DNA of 64,000 nt from Wurfbainia villosa (GCA_025175895.1 CM045990.1:744001-808000), one strand, 5' to 3'. Counted from the first letter of the stretch, positions 1 to 12,231 are shown. Numbers and translations are program-made. The notes: generated by a model not told the origin, from the sequence alone.

Positions 1-2930
1 CCCACACACTATCATATAAATGCAGTAGCATGTATGATGATGTACAAATAAATGCAGCAAGCTAGTACAAACAAATGCAACATCACAATAAGCATACATA
101 TAGACTGCATCTATATATACACAAATCACAATCATCCATATATATATATGCATGTATATATATATATATATATATGGAAATATGCAAAATGCCATAAGAC
201 ACGGCAATGCAGAATGCATGGTCATGCCGACTCACCCTAAAGCTACCACGACCCCAATGTGGCCTCGGTGGCTTGACATGACAACTGTTCCAACTCAACA
301 TCAACCACTACTCTCGAGTGGCTGAGTGGGCAGTATGGTCAAGTAGCATATAAGCATAAAAAGCTAGCAACACGATGGGGGTCCCTGCTGTTGGCCACTC
401 TGACAGTGACTACCCATGAGTGGTCGAGTGCCACACACGCAGGACAATTGCACGCAACTCCAACTACCACCGTCTATAGAGGTAGAGTGCGAATAACAAT
501 GCTCTGCCCTCCCACTAGTTACTCCTCCATGAGTAACTTGGGAGGCAGGATGACTGACGACCCTCTCAACCACAAGGGAGACCAAGTCACCAGCGTGCAT
601 GTAAATGACATGAATGCATAGTCACACATACAAACATCCATCACAAACTCTCTATTCTACAGGGAGTCATACTAATCTGATCAATACACTCTCTATCATG
701 CAGAGAGTCATACTCAACTGATCATAACACTCTCTATTCTACAGAGAGTCATACTCGACTGATCAACACACTCTCTATCCTGCAGAGAGTCGTACACAAT
801 TGATCATAACACTCTCTATCTTGTAAAGAGTCATACTCGACTGATCATCAATGCACTCTCTATCTTACAGAGAGTCGTACACAAGTGATCATAATATTCT
901 CTATCCTATAGAAAGTCATACTCGACTGATCGATACACTCTCTATCCTGTAGAGAGTCATACTCAATTGATCACAACCAAGCTAGGACCACCGGCCCGTA
1001 GCGATGCTGTATCGAGAATCACACGTCCATACACAACTACCTGATCCATAGTGTATATGTACACATCATCAGGATATAACATGGAAACTCACTTTACTTC
1101 TAGAATCATCCACTCCCGGATGATTTATCTAAATTGCACAATTCAGTTTTACAACCAAATTTAGCTATGTACACATAGGTAAACCACTACAGGTCCACTT
1201 ACCACAATATCTATAATTCATAACAAAGATGAATGAATAGATGACAACAATAATAGAGTATTTAAATGCAAAGGCAAGTATCAAGCATCAGAAAAACTAG
1301 ACTGGATTTAAGGTCAAAGTGACAATAATATGGAGTTATATACTTCAGGGTTTAGCTACTATCTGACCAAGGTAGGAAATTACCCATATGATATGTAGAC
1401 TATGTTGATAGTCTTCATGTCCAAGACTGTCTCGAATCAAAATCCTGCAACATGCAATATATATATCAATAGATCTCTAGCATAACCCTAAGCTCTGATT
1501 AGTTAACCCCTACTAATCATTCCCTTTATGGATTCATATAATTCACTGTTATCTCTAAGATGTGAGTTTAATCATCCTACCTTTTTTGATCCCACTAATC
1601 ATACAAGTAATTAGTTATGAATCCCTTTATTCTGAATCAATTCCTTGTCAAAATACAAGGTGCAAATCCACCATCCACCCACTATAACAAGGATCATAGA
1701 ACGATATTAGTACTGCACTTTATAACATGATCATGTTAAAACTCACCTAATCTCCAATTCAATTACAACATCAATTGCAAATTATAGTAGCATCCATCAC
1801 ACTTAGATTAACTAACAACCTATCAAACGATAAGCATTTGCAACTATTCAAATATGATCTTACCTCAAACGTTCAATTTCCATAACCTAATGGGATTCAC
1901 AGTCGGCAAGTCTCCTGCTCACAACTGTACATAACCTACAACACCTCACACAGCAGCCTCCAAGCTCACCTCAACGAACATCCCCTTCACTCATCCACAA
2001 CCACACCAACAACCCATAACTGTAGAACATACACAACACATACACATCACAGATCAAAAACCCAGCCGCATACCACAAGGATTAACAACCACAATGAAAG
2101 AAAAATCGAAACAAATCGCCTTACCAGCGGTTGGAACCTCCACCGGTAGCACTCCTCTTCTTATCCCCTGTTCACTAGACAACCCAACGTTTAAGATCAC
2201 CTCCTCCGACAACGATTGGCAGAGACCCAACTCGGCAGCTTACCTGCTATGACAGAGGTCGCGAGGAATAGTTATCGGTCAAAAAATGAGGAGAAATCGC
2301 CATCGATTCCTCAAGCTCCAAGTGAAGACCCTCACTTCTCGCGAGGACACCCGCCAGAATCTCACACGGGGAAGCCGCACACACTCTCCACCCTAGCTTG
2401 TCTGTGGAGATCATCCAAGCCGATGGTCGCCGCTTGCCGTGAGGAAGAAGATCGAGAGGAGAGGGAAGGACGCTCGGCAGCTGGTCGCTTCAGAGAAGAA
2501 GAGAAGAAGGAGTCGACGATGCAGAGAGGTGCGGTCACGAGAAGGAAAGGGAAGAGGCACTTTGATGGTCACGACGGTTGGAATTGGGGAAGGCGAATGC
2601 AGTAATCGTTGCGGCTGGGAAACACTCGAAGATAAGAAAACTAATCGGCGGGGAGGAGAAAACGGCGTGAAATAGATGGGGTTAAACGGGTTTGGAAAAC
2701 AATTAGGTCTAATAATGAGTCAGATTTTAATTAATCCATTAATCTTAGGGTTCAGTTAATAAACCCAATTAACCCCTCAATTAACCTAATAATCTACTAA
2801 GCCTTAATCTTCCTTCTAAACGATCATATGAACTCCATTTATTTTCAGATTTTTTTTTTGAAAATTCTCAAAAATTCTATATGTAAATTTATTCATTAAC
2901 AAGTGGTATTTCATTTTTCGGTATTTTATA
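1..2930 (-). repeat. Element A 3' LTR (left end outside window)
   Basis: This segment is repeated almost base for base at 17217-20129, so the two are the LTR pair of one Ty3/gypsy element read on the minus strand. Roughly 0.8 kb of this copy lies before the window. Its inner end reads TATTTTATA where the partner reads TATTTTACA, so the terminal CA has mutated to TA. Directly to the right (2931-2942) is TTCTCCCCTACT, which on the minus strand is a purine-rich tract ending at the LTR, as expected for a PPT. The LTR holds an AT-rich microsatellite near 142-174, a 41-bp minisatellite at 649-978 and, at 2400-2640, a purine-rich stretch that on the minus strand looks like a pyrimidine-rich transcript leader. 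Confidence 0.88.
649..978. repeat. 41-bp minisatellite inside LTR A
   Basis: Eight units of about 41 bp follow one another. Each contains a CTCTCTATC...GCAGAGAG core that can fold back on itself, then GTCATACTC and a TGATCA site. The partner LTR carries the same array at 17867-18196, so it existed before the element inserted. The units differ by scattered substitutions. There are no associated cas genes and the spacers are not unique, so this is not a CRISPR array. Confidence 0.85.
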
Positions 2931-2980
2931 TTCTCCCCTACTAACAAAAATTTGGTCCCTAAATTTTCGACTCATGTATG
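2931..2980 (-). other. Element A 3' internal end with polypurine tract
   Basis: This is the short stretch between the 3' LTR of A and solo LTR B. The minus strand reads AGTAGGGGAGAA immediately before the LTR, a plausible PPT. The adjacent text resembles the matching position of element H (45167-45205, CTAATAAAAATTTGGTCCCC), which places A and H in related Ty3 families. GTATG at 2976-2980 is the left copy of the duplication flanking LTR B. Confidence 0.7.
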
Positions 2981-4527
2981 TGTTGGTGCAATCGGCCTAG
3001 GTCACGATTGACCGAACTCGAGTTTGACTCGAGTGATGTTTTGATGTTTGACAAAGTGAGTTGACATTGATGTTTGACATTAATGTCTGTTGATGTTTTG
3101 GGGAGATTGTTTATACAATCAACCCGGGTTATATTTAACCAGACTTGAGTTTGACTCGAGGGAGACTTTGATGGTTGACTGGAGTTGACCATGTCATGAA
3201 AAGTCCAAGTCTTGAGTACTTGGCATGTAAAGTCCAAGCATGGGTCTTGGCAAGGAAAAGTCCAAGCATGGGTCTTGGCATGGAAAGTCCAACAAGGGTT
3301 GGCAAGGGAAAGTCCAAGCTTGAGTCTTGGCATTTGAGAAGTCCAAGGGGTTTGATATTGGCGGCGTAAAGTCCAAGCGGGAGTCTTGGCAGCATAAGTT
3401 CAATGGTTGGCGACATAAAGTCCAAGCGGAGTCTTGGTGGTGTAAGTCCAATGTGCTTTGGCGGTGTGGACACCGTTAGCATGACATATCCGATGGAACC
3501 ACCTGAAGGCTAGTGCGATGGATGAACAAGTCATGGATGACTTGGAGGGATCCGAGAGGCGTGAGGCTGATGGAGGTGGCTAGAAGGCTTAGGTCTAGGC
3601 TAAGGGTAGTCTAGCAAGTATGGGGGAACCATACCTGGGCTCAAACCTCATGTTTGAGGTGTGCCAGTCGACTGGTGCCATATGACAGTCGATTGGTGAG
3701 AGTCAACTAGGGTTTTACTGCGAGAAGTGCCATAGCAGTCGACTGCCAGAGGAGGGCAGTCGACTGATTGGCCGATCAGTTGACTGATCGTGTGATCAGT
3801 CGATTGGTACTCGAGTTTTAGAGCACAGAATAGAGTCTCACTCGACTGCTACGGTTAGCAGTCGAGTGATGGCTTGATCAGTCGACTGATGGTCATATTT
3901 AGTCGACTGATGATGGATCCGTTGGATTTTTCCAGCGTGGATCTAGCCGTTGTCTCACGACAACAGTGACATCAGTCGACTGATGGTCCCGAGCAGTCGA
4001 CTGATGGCTTTTTCCAGCCCAGGCAGAATATATAAATGGAGCTCATGGTGGAGAAAAAGCCAACCATTCTTAAGCATCCTTGGGGCGATTTGTTGCTGCA
4101 AATCAAGGTCTCCAAGGCCATTCTTCAAGCAACCAAAAATAAGCAATCCAAAGGCATTCGTAAAGTGTTTTCTTTACTTGTATTGCATTGTATTTCATTA
4201 TAATTGCTTGTTGTATCTAGTTTATTGTTGTAAACTATTATAAGAGGTTTCTCCACCTCTGACGTGTTGTCGAGAAGGAGTTTATTGCTTAGTGGTGTTT
4301 GTGGCATCGCTAGAGCTTTTTAGAGCTCGATCCGTGGAGTATGAACCATTTGGTTCCGAACCACGTTATATTCTTGTGTTCTTGTGTGATTGTCTATTTC
4401 GTTATTGTTATTATTATCTATATTCCGCTGTGCTAACAAAGTTTGTAGATGAACACGTGAAAGAATTCCATCACGCACTAGCTCTACGCTATTCACCCCC
4501 CCTCTAGCGTTCCAAGGATCCCCAACA
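2981..4527 (+). mobile_element. Solo LTR B, Ty1/copia type (SIRE-like)
   Basis: The segment starts TGTTGGTGCAATCGG and ends CCCCAACA, with GTATG directly before (2976-2980) and after (4528-4532), so both ends and the TSD agree. No internal region or second LTR follows, so it is a solo LTR, the usual product of LTR-LTR recombination. It is related to the LTRs of element G (34465-35904). It contains an array of AAGTCCAAG / TCTTGGC motifs (3200-3440), a cluster of CAGTCGACTG decamers (3665-4003), a TATA-like AATATATAAATGG near 4026, and a CACCCCCCCTCTAGCG tail near its end, as in the other copia LTRs here. Confidence 0.92.
3665..4003. repeat. CAGTCGACTG decamer cluster
   Basis: Perfect copies of the palindrome CAGTCGACTG lie at 3665, 3736, 3757, 3879, 3973 and 3994, with several one- or two-base variants between them (for example near 3689, 3777, 3798 and 3901). 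The cluster is just upstream of the TATA-like sequence of LTR B. The same decamer recurs at the equivalent place in LTR I-left (57001-57071). Confidence 0.85.
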
Positions 4528-5493
4528 GTATGAGTACGAGATGTCACAACAACCATCTCAAGTATCCGGAGAAAAATCACACACCTCAAGTGACTTAGCG
4601 GGGTTCTGAGCTTGAATATTACTTTTCAGCTCTCAAATAACCTCTAAAATCTACCATGTATACTCTCAACAGGCCTTCTAAAGTATGAATAATACTTCCA
4701 TATTGACTCTCTATCAAAAGGTAACTACTGTACCAAAGTGGAGCTCTTATCCGTGACTTGTTGGAGACTTTTCTAAAATATTGAGGTAAACCATGAATCT
4801 CTATCAGATATGATATTCAAGGATACTTCATAAAATATAGAAATCTCCTTGCAATATAATCTATCAATCGATCCATCAAATTCATCCTACGGATCGGAAG
4901 AAGATGAACGGACTTGGCTAATCGATCACCGATTATCCCAAATCGTATCATATCCTTTCTGAATTTCAAATAATATCCCAACACTGTCCATCATACTAGG
5001 CTCCCACTTCCATCTTGATACGTAACCCTACTGGTCACTAATATTCCACCTTTACTTGTTGGCATACCCAACATCAAACTATGGAATCAACCATGTCCCA
5101 TATATCGTTCCACCAACAAGGACGTTTCAACACTCACTATTTTCCGGATACAATCCAAATAAATCACAAATCTCGAATGACGAGTCTCCTGGAACAACTC
5201 ATCCTGAAACTGAAATAACAATGGGTCACAGTCTTCCTCGAAGGTGAAGAATCTCTCTATCATCACAACAGAGATCTGTCTGTTGTTCTGAATCAAAAGT
5301 AGCTCTTCCTAAATTTTGATACAACTTCAGAAACCACTATCCTCCTCAAAGATGGAGAATTATCTTCTAACAAGAGAAGTCCATCTACCGTCCAAAATCC
5401 ACTCCACCACACACTCTGTAGTGTATGGGAGACTATAGCGACCAATCTCCCTTGTTACAACTGTCCGTGTTTCAGTAACTCTATGGTAACTAC
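4528..5493 (-). pseudogene. Element A degenerate internal region, 3' part of pol
   Basis: This stretch lies between solo LTR B and element C and is the 3' internal part of A on the minus strand. No frame stays open for more than about 90 codons. Its place next to the 3' LTR corresponds to the end of the integrase gene in related element H, so it is most likely a decayed integrase C-terminal region. I could not identify a motif with certainty. The last five bases, ACTAC (5489-5493), are the left TSD of element C. Confidence 0.55.
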
Positions 5494-6836
5494 TGATGCG
5501 CACGGATGCGACCTCGAATATCGCGACGGATACCGTCGAGGACTCAAAGCGCACACTCACGCTCACTGCCCGCAAGTGCACGGATGTCATCAAGTAATAA
5601 AGATTTATCGATCCCTCAGGGACTAGGATTCAAATACCAATATACTAAGTGGTTGCGATTGTTCGGATGAAATCTCTGAGAGAGTCGGCTAGTGAGGACT
5701 ATCGGTGGACCCTACTCTGTACGGTGTCACACGGAGGAGTAAAAGAGTGTGCCGGAATCTTAAAAGGCGATTCTAGGACTGCAGTTTCGCTTGTGTACCA
5801 CAGAACAATGTTGTCAATTAGTATAATCTAAACGTCTACCTATGGTTTTGGGGAAGGGACATCATACACTCTCCCGCAGAGCCACCGCATTCACCGGGAG
5901 CTATCTCCGCCCAAAAGGATGGGATAGAAGGTACGAGGATGCCAAATCAATCCTTGCGGTGGACCGTTTCCGATTCCACCGCTCCCTTCTCCCCGCAGTT
6001 ATAGGAGGTCAGGTTTACCCCTAGGTTCCTTGGATCAAACCTCCTAAATTTTAGATTGCGAGGGCTGTCACCACCTCGTATCGCCTAAGCACAGCGGAAA
6101 GAAAGCCAAACAAATGTAGATATAATAGAGAGCAACTGTCAATTGTCAAATCAAACTTATGGCCAGAATTTAATATGAACCAACATTGTTTATGTACACA
6201 AGATACTCCATAAATACGAAGGAAGAATCACAAAATATGTTTAAGTTTGAATACAATAGGAATAGAGCGTAGAAATAGAGATATACGATGCTTCGTGATC
6301 TTCTCTCCGACGTTGTATTGCAAGTTGTGGACCTCCGACGACATTCCTCCCCCTGCTGTGAGTTGCCGAAGCTTTTTAGGGCGTCAGCATGCCATCCTAG
6401 CCGTTGTGCCTCCCCCCTAGGGTTTCGGTGGAGCCATCCTTATATAGACATCGCCTTGGACCGCTGCAAAATACGAAAAAAGCCCTAGTCATGCAAATTC
6501 GTCGGGCCACCACACGACCATGTGTTTCCACATGGCCAGGCCGTGTGAGGCCCTAGGGTGTTGTTCTTCGCCCATTGGACATAGCCGTGTGAATCCACAC
6601 ACCTTGGTCGTGTCCCACTCTTCGTCTAGTTGTGAAAGTCTTTCTTTTGCTCCGAAAAATGCATCTTTTTCACCAAAAAAGCTAACCTACACACAAAAGT
6701 ACAACGAGCAGACCTCCGAACCATAAAATAGGCAATGCGTGCAAGAATAGAGTAACATATGCATGAAACTAACACAAAATGTAACAAGATGTGAGCGAAA
6801 ACTACTCCTAAAATCCTATATGTTTTGCTCACATCA
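5494..6836 (-). repeat. Element C 3' LTR
   Basis: Matches 12256-13625 along its length, with TG...CA ends. On the minus strand there is a TATA box, TCTATATAAGG, at 6438-6448. The region 6505-6610 carries repeated inverted GGCCGTGTG / CACACGGCC motifs. Compared with the partner it lacks about 27 bp around 6205. Confidence 0.9.
6438..6448 (-). promoter_or_regulatory. TATA box of LTR C
   Basis: The minus strand reads TCTATATAAGG inside the LTR. The same string stands at 13229-13239 (partner LTR) and 26630-26640 (LTR E-left). Its position in the LTR and its conservation among copies make it the likely core promoter of the retrotransposon transcript. Confidence 0.6.
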
Positions 6837-7802
6837 CTTCCCCCAGACTTAAATCTTTGCTTGTCCTCAAGCAAACCTTAGTGCCATAAAATTTTAAAAA
6901 GACATTGTTCCATAATTAGCATGCTAACTAAATTTATCAGGTGGTATTTGCAATCAAAGCAAAACATATATGTTCTAAAAATTCACTAAGTTAGCTCCTC
7001 GTGCTCTTGCTAGGCGAATCATTCTTAGGGGATGCCCGTTCCTTGGTGAGTTAAGTCGTCACCCCATAGCTTTCCAAAGGTTTCCGACTCTTAGGCACTT
7101 ACCTACCCAAAGCGAGGGTCGTTCCCTAGATCTAGCATAAAGTCTCAAAGGCGTGCTCGGTATTGAGAGAAATTGGGAGGTGTTTCCCCAGTAACCTAAC
7201 TGGGTCTCAAAGGGGCACCTAGCCATTTCCACCCACGACAACTATTTTTTTATCCCTCTCAATCTCTCTTTTTTTTTCTCTTTTTTTTGTCATTTCTTTT
7301 TCTCTCCCTTTTTTTCTTTTATTTCTCTTTTATTTTTCGGCTCATAGGGATTTCGATTTTTTCGAATGGGCTTACACAATCCGAGCAGCTTCAGTAACTA
7401 AAATGTTCAACCTAGAGTCACCTATGGATTCCAAAGTACTAGACTACTGAAGTGAATCATAACTAGGTACGTACTAGACTCTCCCTTTCAGAATGTTCAA
7501 CATGTGTAAGTGCAAAAAATAAAGCTAACCAGTGCAAGTCTAGAACATTCAATAGAGCGAATAAAATAAAATACCACAAGATAAATAGATTTAAGCTACC
7601 TATGGGAATAACTCATGCAAGCAACTTTCAAAAATACTACTAAGGTAGCTTTACAGACACCAAAAATTAAGTACTGAAAGGAACTAAACAACTCATGCAT
7701 GCATGAACAAATGAATGAAAATACCAGAAAAGAAACTATTGCTAAGAAACAAAACAAAATAGATTTTGGGGTCTCCCCCCAGACTTAAATAAAAATATAC
7801 CT
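6837..7802 (-). other. Element C 3' non-coding spacer with polypurine tract
   Basis: On the minus strand this lies between the ORF1 stop and the 3' LTR. The stretch next to the LTR (6837-6848) reads GTCTGGGGGAAG on the minus strand, a good PPT. The same spacer occurs in element E at 27027-27986. It contains a T-rich low-complexity run at 7240-7340. I see no gene. Confidence 0.75.
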
Positions 7803-9328
7803 CTAATATGGTGGATGAGGTGGAAAGTCTGGGAGCCTCGACATCTCTGGATCCTGGGAGAACCTGCTGCTGAGCCGCTGATGCCACATATACATGTGGT
7901 CGATCTGGGAACTGGTGGATGCAATGACTGCTCGGTGCTCCTCCTCCCTAGCCCACTGTGCCTGCTAGGCGTGCATATGCTGCCGCATATCCCTGCGGTA
8001 GGCGGCCTCATCTTGGCGACGAGCAGGCTCCTCTTGGAAGTATATGCGGGCCTCATCGTAAAACTCCTCATCCCACTGGAAATGCTCACAGAATCTTTGA
8101 AACTCCGCCTGCTAGAAGGCACTATGCTCCTCCCATTGCTTCCTCTGCGTCTGCTGCTCAGTGTAAATATCGTCGAGGCACGATCGGAACTCCGAGAAAT
8201 CGTAGGCCGATGCACCTGCATCCTGCTCAAAAGATGGTGGTGAAGGTGTAGGCTCATGTCGGCGTGGACTAGGTGGGCTCCTATGCATGTGTGGACTGGA
8301 GGGAGAGTGATACAAAGGTGGAGAGATGGGCGTTGATGTGAATGGTTCCTCATGTGGAGGGGACTCCACTATCAGGTCTAAGCGCCAATTGGCGCGTATA
8401 GCGATGGTGGTACGATCCGGGTCGGAAAGTCTAAGGGCCGTAAGATTTTTCTTTACAAAGAATAAGGAGTCTCCTTCTCTTACAATCATCTACATGGCCA
8501 TGCATACTCCTAGGTCGATCCTAGGGCTCCCCTCTATACTCTCCAATGGTGTGTAGTCGTACCCCATCCTATAACAAATGTGGGTAAGTAGGCCTCCCAC
8601 ATTGATCTCTCCGCATGCTGCTTTTCCCATCTTCACTAAGTGTCTAATGAAGTGGGACCCTACATCGATGCTACTCCTTTCTTGTAGCATATCCCATAAG
8701 AAAAGCAGCTCGTTGTCTCTAACTACACCATCACTCTCCCCACGACCAAATATGGTACTGGCCATGATGCAGTGTAGGTATCGAAAGACGGGGTTTTGGA
8801 GGTGCGACGCTTTGGCCCTAGATGGGTCATAAGCATGCTCCCCTATCAACTCAGTCCAAATCATACGAGAGTTGAACCCATTAGGGGTCCTTCTCTCTCC
8901 CTCGCTTAGCAAGCGAAAGCATGAGTTCCATTGGTGAAGGGTCCACTCATGCTCAATATTAAAAAGCCTAAAAGTTATCCTACCCTCCTCGCTCTCTCTA
9001 CCCGTTAAAACTTCTGCCTCTAAAGAACTCAAAAATTCCAAAACTATCCTAGGGTAGGTTAGGTTCTTTATTCCCATAATCTCTTCCCACCCCATTTTTA
9101 CAAATAGGGTTTGCATATCACCCAACAACCTTAAAGATTCTAGCAAATCCTCATCTAAGTACCTAGTAGCAGTAAGTTTATGAGTAGAGAGCATATTGTA
9201 CCTATCTAAATGTTAATTATTGCAAAAAAGTAGGCGTTACCCTCTTCCGGAGCTTGAGGGGCATCGACTCTCCTTGTTCGTTGCTCTGAGGCACCGGATC
9301 AGGATGCTACGGTCTTGGTCCTCCTCAT
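7803..9328 (-). pseudogene. Athila-type ORF1 protein, broken copy (element C)
   Basis: This is the second gene of element C, a protein of about 510 residues. Its central part resembles the plant retrotransposon ORF1 family known from Athila elements, with text such as TYPRIVLEFLSSLEAEV and GRITFRLFNIEHEWTLHQW. Function is unknown. The C-terminal third is Ser/Pro/His-rich (near 8250-8360) followed by a charged Glu/Arg/Gln-rich helix-like tail ending near 7805. The likely start is the ATG at 9328, giving a basic MRRTK N-terminus as in element E. The copy is broken: a TGA follows a few codons after the start where E reads CGA, a TAG stands at 8487-8489 where E reads AAG, and the frame shifts further on. 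Confidence 0.7.
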
Positions 9329-9811
9329 CCTTGCTCCTTTTGGCTTCTTTAGAGGTTAGAAATGCTTCTAGAGGAAGGGGAAAGCGAAATGACATAGCTA
9401 GGGCAAGAAATTTTGAAGCACACGACACAAATGGGGTGAAAACACACGGCTCACCCCTTTTAACCTTGCGCACCATGACCATGTGAAAACACACGGCTAG
9501 ACTGTGTGCGCCTCTGGTTAATCGGGCACGACCGTGGGAAAACACATGGCCAGGCCGTGTGTCCCCATTTTTTGCCTATTTATGCACCATGGCCCAAATT
9601 TCCTCATACACTTCGCCGTGTAGGCTAATATGGGTCTCATTTTTGCCTAGCAAAGTTCTTTTCTATTCCTAACTCTAAATGTGATGGAAATCAAAACTAA
9701 AATCAAACAAACGTATGCAATGCAATCAAAAAGGGAAATCTAAAACTAAACTTGGGTTGCCTCCCAAGAAGCACTTTGTTTAAGGTCGTTTAGCTCGACC
9801 ACACTCTTCTA
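9329..9811 (-). other. Element C spacer between protease and ORF1
   Basis: Non-coding stretch between the two genes of element C, with a counterpart at 29531-30011 in element E. It holds several inverted GGCCGTGTG / CACACGGC motifs (9440-9565), the same kind that occurs in the LTRs. No open frame is shared between the two copies here. Confidence 0.6.
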
Positions 9812-11977
9812 TCAACTCGGCTCTGGTGGTTTAGCGAACCTCCATTCATCCGTCTCGGGATCTTGATACACAACTTCCTTCCTAGCTCTCGCTGGAATCA
9901 CATACTTCCCTGATACAGGTTCCTGACTTCCTGTCCCAGTAGGCTCAAATTCAATCTTATCCTCTCCCACTTTTAGGGTCAGCTTGTGATTCTTCACATC
10001 AATGACCATTCCTGCAGTCGCTAAAAATGGCCGCCCCAGGATGATGGGTATCTTGGGATCCTCTTCCATCTCCATCACCACAAAGTCAGTTGGCAGTGTA
10101 AACTTCCCCACCTTAACAGGAACGTCTTCTAAAATCCCCAATGGGTAGCGGTATGTGTGGTCAGCTAGTTGTAGTGTCATAGTAGTGAATTTTAAATTTC
10201 CTAGCCCTAGCTTTTTGCATAAGGTGTAGGGCATAAGACTCACACTTGCTCCCAAGTCACAGAAGGCTTTGCTAATCAGTGTCGTCCCTATATAGCAAGG
10301 GATATAGAAGCTCCCCAGATCTTTTAATTTCTGAGTAGCTTCGTTTCGGAGATAAGCATTTGATTCCTCTGTGAGGACTACTGTTTCTGACTCTGTGACC
10401 TTCCTACGATGCGCCAGAATATCTTTCATGAACCTAGCGAACTGGGGCATTTGGTGAAACGCTTCGAGTATCGGTACCTCTACTGAGATCGACTTCAACA
10501 TGTCCAGGAATTTACCAAACTCAGTGTCTTTCTTTGCATTCGTCAATCGCTGTGGGAATGGTACAGTAAGGGGCGATTGAGCCCTCACAGTAGGCTCCCG
10601 GTTCGTCTCTCTCGATTTTTCATTCTCTGCCTCCCCCAGAGGATCTAGCAGGTCAGATCCCTAGTCCTTTTCAGCAACCGACCATCCTGGCATTTCTTTC
10701 AGGATCCTCCCACTTCGCAGTGTCACTGCCTGGCACTGCTCTACCGGATTGGCCTCTACTCTTCCTGGTAGCTTCCCTGGTATCCTAGAGATTTGGTTCG
10801 CGATCTGAGCTACTTGAATCTCTAGCGACTTTTGCTTGGTAGCAAGATCTCTTACAAATGACCCCAACCCCTCGATCATCGTATCTGTCTGTGAATGTCG
10901 TCGCTGAAATTCAGTGTTCGCCTCCCGTTGCGTTCGAATGAAATTCTCCAGCATATTCTCCAGACGGGTGTTAGAGGGACATGGCTGCCCATTCTCTCCC
11001 GGCGGTTGGAACCTCCCCAGGGTATTCTTATAAGGAAAATTTTGGTGATTCCTCCATCCCGGATGAGAAGTGCTGGAGTGTTGGTTGTTGGGTCTTGGGT
11101 TGTAGTCCCCAACCGCATCGCAGTGCTCAATCTGCTCATCCTGAGTCCCCTGCCCTCCGTAGTAGTCCATGGAATTGACAGTGTAACGTCCCACGACAGG
11201 CATGGGTTGACCACATTCGAAAGCCCATTAATGGTGGTTTTGTGCCAACTCTTCGATAAGCTCCTCTGCCTCCTCTATGGTATTGTTCATTAGTGCTCCT
11301 CCTACGGCAGAATCTAGGGAAATCTTTATGGCATAAGCGATCCCATTATAGAAAATGTGGATCACCAGTCACCTCTCCAGTCCGTGGTGGGGGCATTGAT
11401 AAAGTAGCCCCTTGTAGCGATCCCATGCTTCGAATAAGGACTCCCCCTCCTTCTGGCGAAAGCTTGTGATAAGATGGTGCATGTGAGCAGTCTTACTTGG
11501 TGGGAAGTATTTATTCAGAAACTGCTGCTCACACTGCTCCCATGTGGTTATGCTGCCAGAGGGTAGAGAGTGAAGCCAAGCCTTAGCCTTATCCCGTAGT
11601 GAAAACGGGAATAGGCTCAGGCAGATCACGTCAGAGGGGACTCCGTTTAGTTTCATAGTTTAGCAGATTTCGAGAAAAGCCTCAAGGTGCAGGTTTGGGT
11701 CTTCAGTCGCAGCTCCCCCGAATTGGCTCTGCTGGACCATATGTATAAGTGTCGGCTTCAGCTCAAAGTTATTCGCCGAAATAGACGGTCCAGCTATGCT
11801 CGGCCTGAATCCTCTAGTGCTAGGAGCTGCGTAGTCCTGCAGAGGTAGGCTTCCTATGTTCACCTCGGATGTAGCTTGATCTTCCATCTTTCGCTGTGCT
11901 GCTCTCCGACGGTGAAAGGTTCGCTCAATCTCTAAGTTGATCGAAATTAAACCTTCCGACCCTAATCTTCTAAGCAT
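9812..11977 (-). pseudogene. gag-protease polyprotein, broken copy (element C)
   Basis: Structural and protease gene of a Ty3-type element. Near the start comes ERTFHRRRAAQRKMEDQ; then the retrotransposon gag core (DKAKAWLHSLPSGSITTWEQ, FLNKYFPPSKT, GESLFEAWDRYKGLL); then a Gln/Asn-rich linker; then the aspartic protease (10590-9812), with the DLGASVSLMP active-site motif, a PKIPIILGRPFLATAG segment and a C-terminus at PEPS. The reading stops after the protease and no polymerase follows. The likely ATG is at 11977. Breaks: a TAA near 11660 (after LEIC), a TGA near 11367 where E has Trp, and further interruptions near 11230 and 10630. About 70 bp present in E near 32460-32560 are missing here near 11175. 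Confidence 0.85.
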
Positions 11978-12231
11978 ACGATGAACCAAATCACAAAGTT
12001 AAGAGTGCTAAGCTAATGCTAAAAGCAGAAAATAAATAAGTCTAGCAAATAAAAATCTAAGATGCAATAAGTAAATAAAAAAAACTACTACTGAAAATAA
12101 AAACTAAATCTAAATATGGAAAATAAAACTAAAGCAAATAAAGTAAACTAATAAGAAAATAAAGCAAGTAAATAATCTAATCCTAAGTTCGATCCAATTT
12201 ACCACCGTTCGATTTGATATCGAATTGACAG

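Noticed and set aside
649..978. Regularly spaced repeats resembling a CRISPR array
   Set aside because: The units are contiguous, with no unique spacers, in a plant LTR, and without cas genes.
2216..2675. Two overlapping ORFs of 129 and 78 codons on the plus strand
   Set aside because: They lie inside LTR A on the strand opposite to the element and are broken in the partner LTR (19440-19800). The purine-rich composition explains the open frames.
7815..8556. Plus-strand ORFs of 142, 97 and 76 codons
   Set aside because: They are on the opposite strand of the ORF1 gene of element C and mirror its codons.
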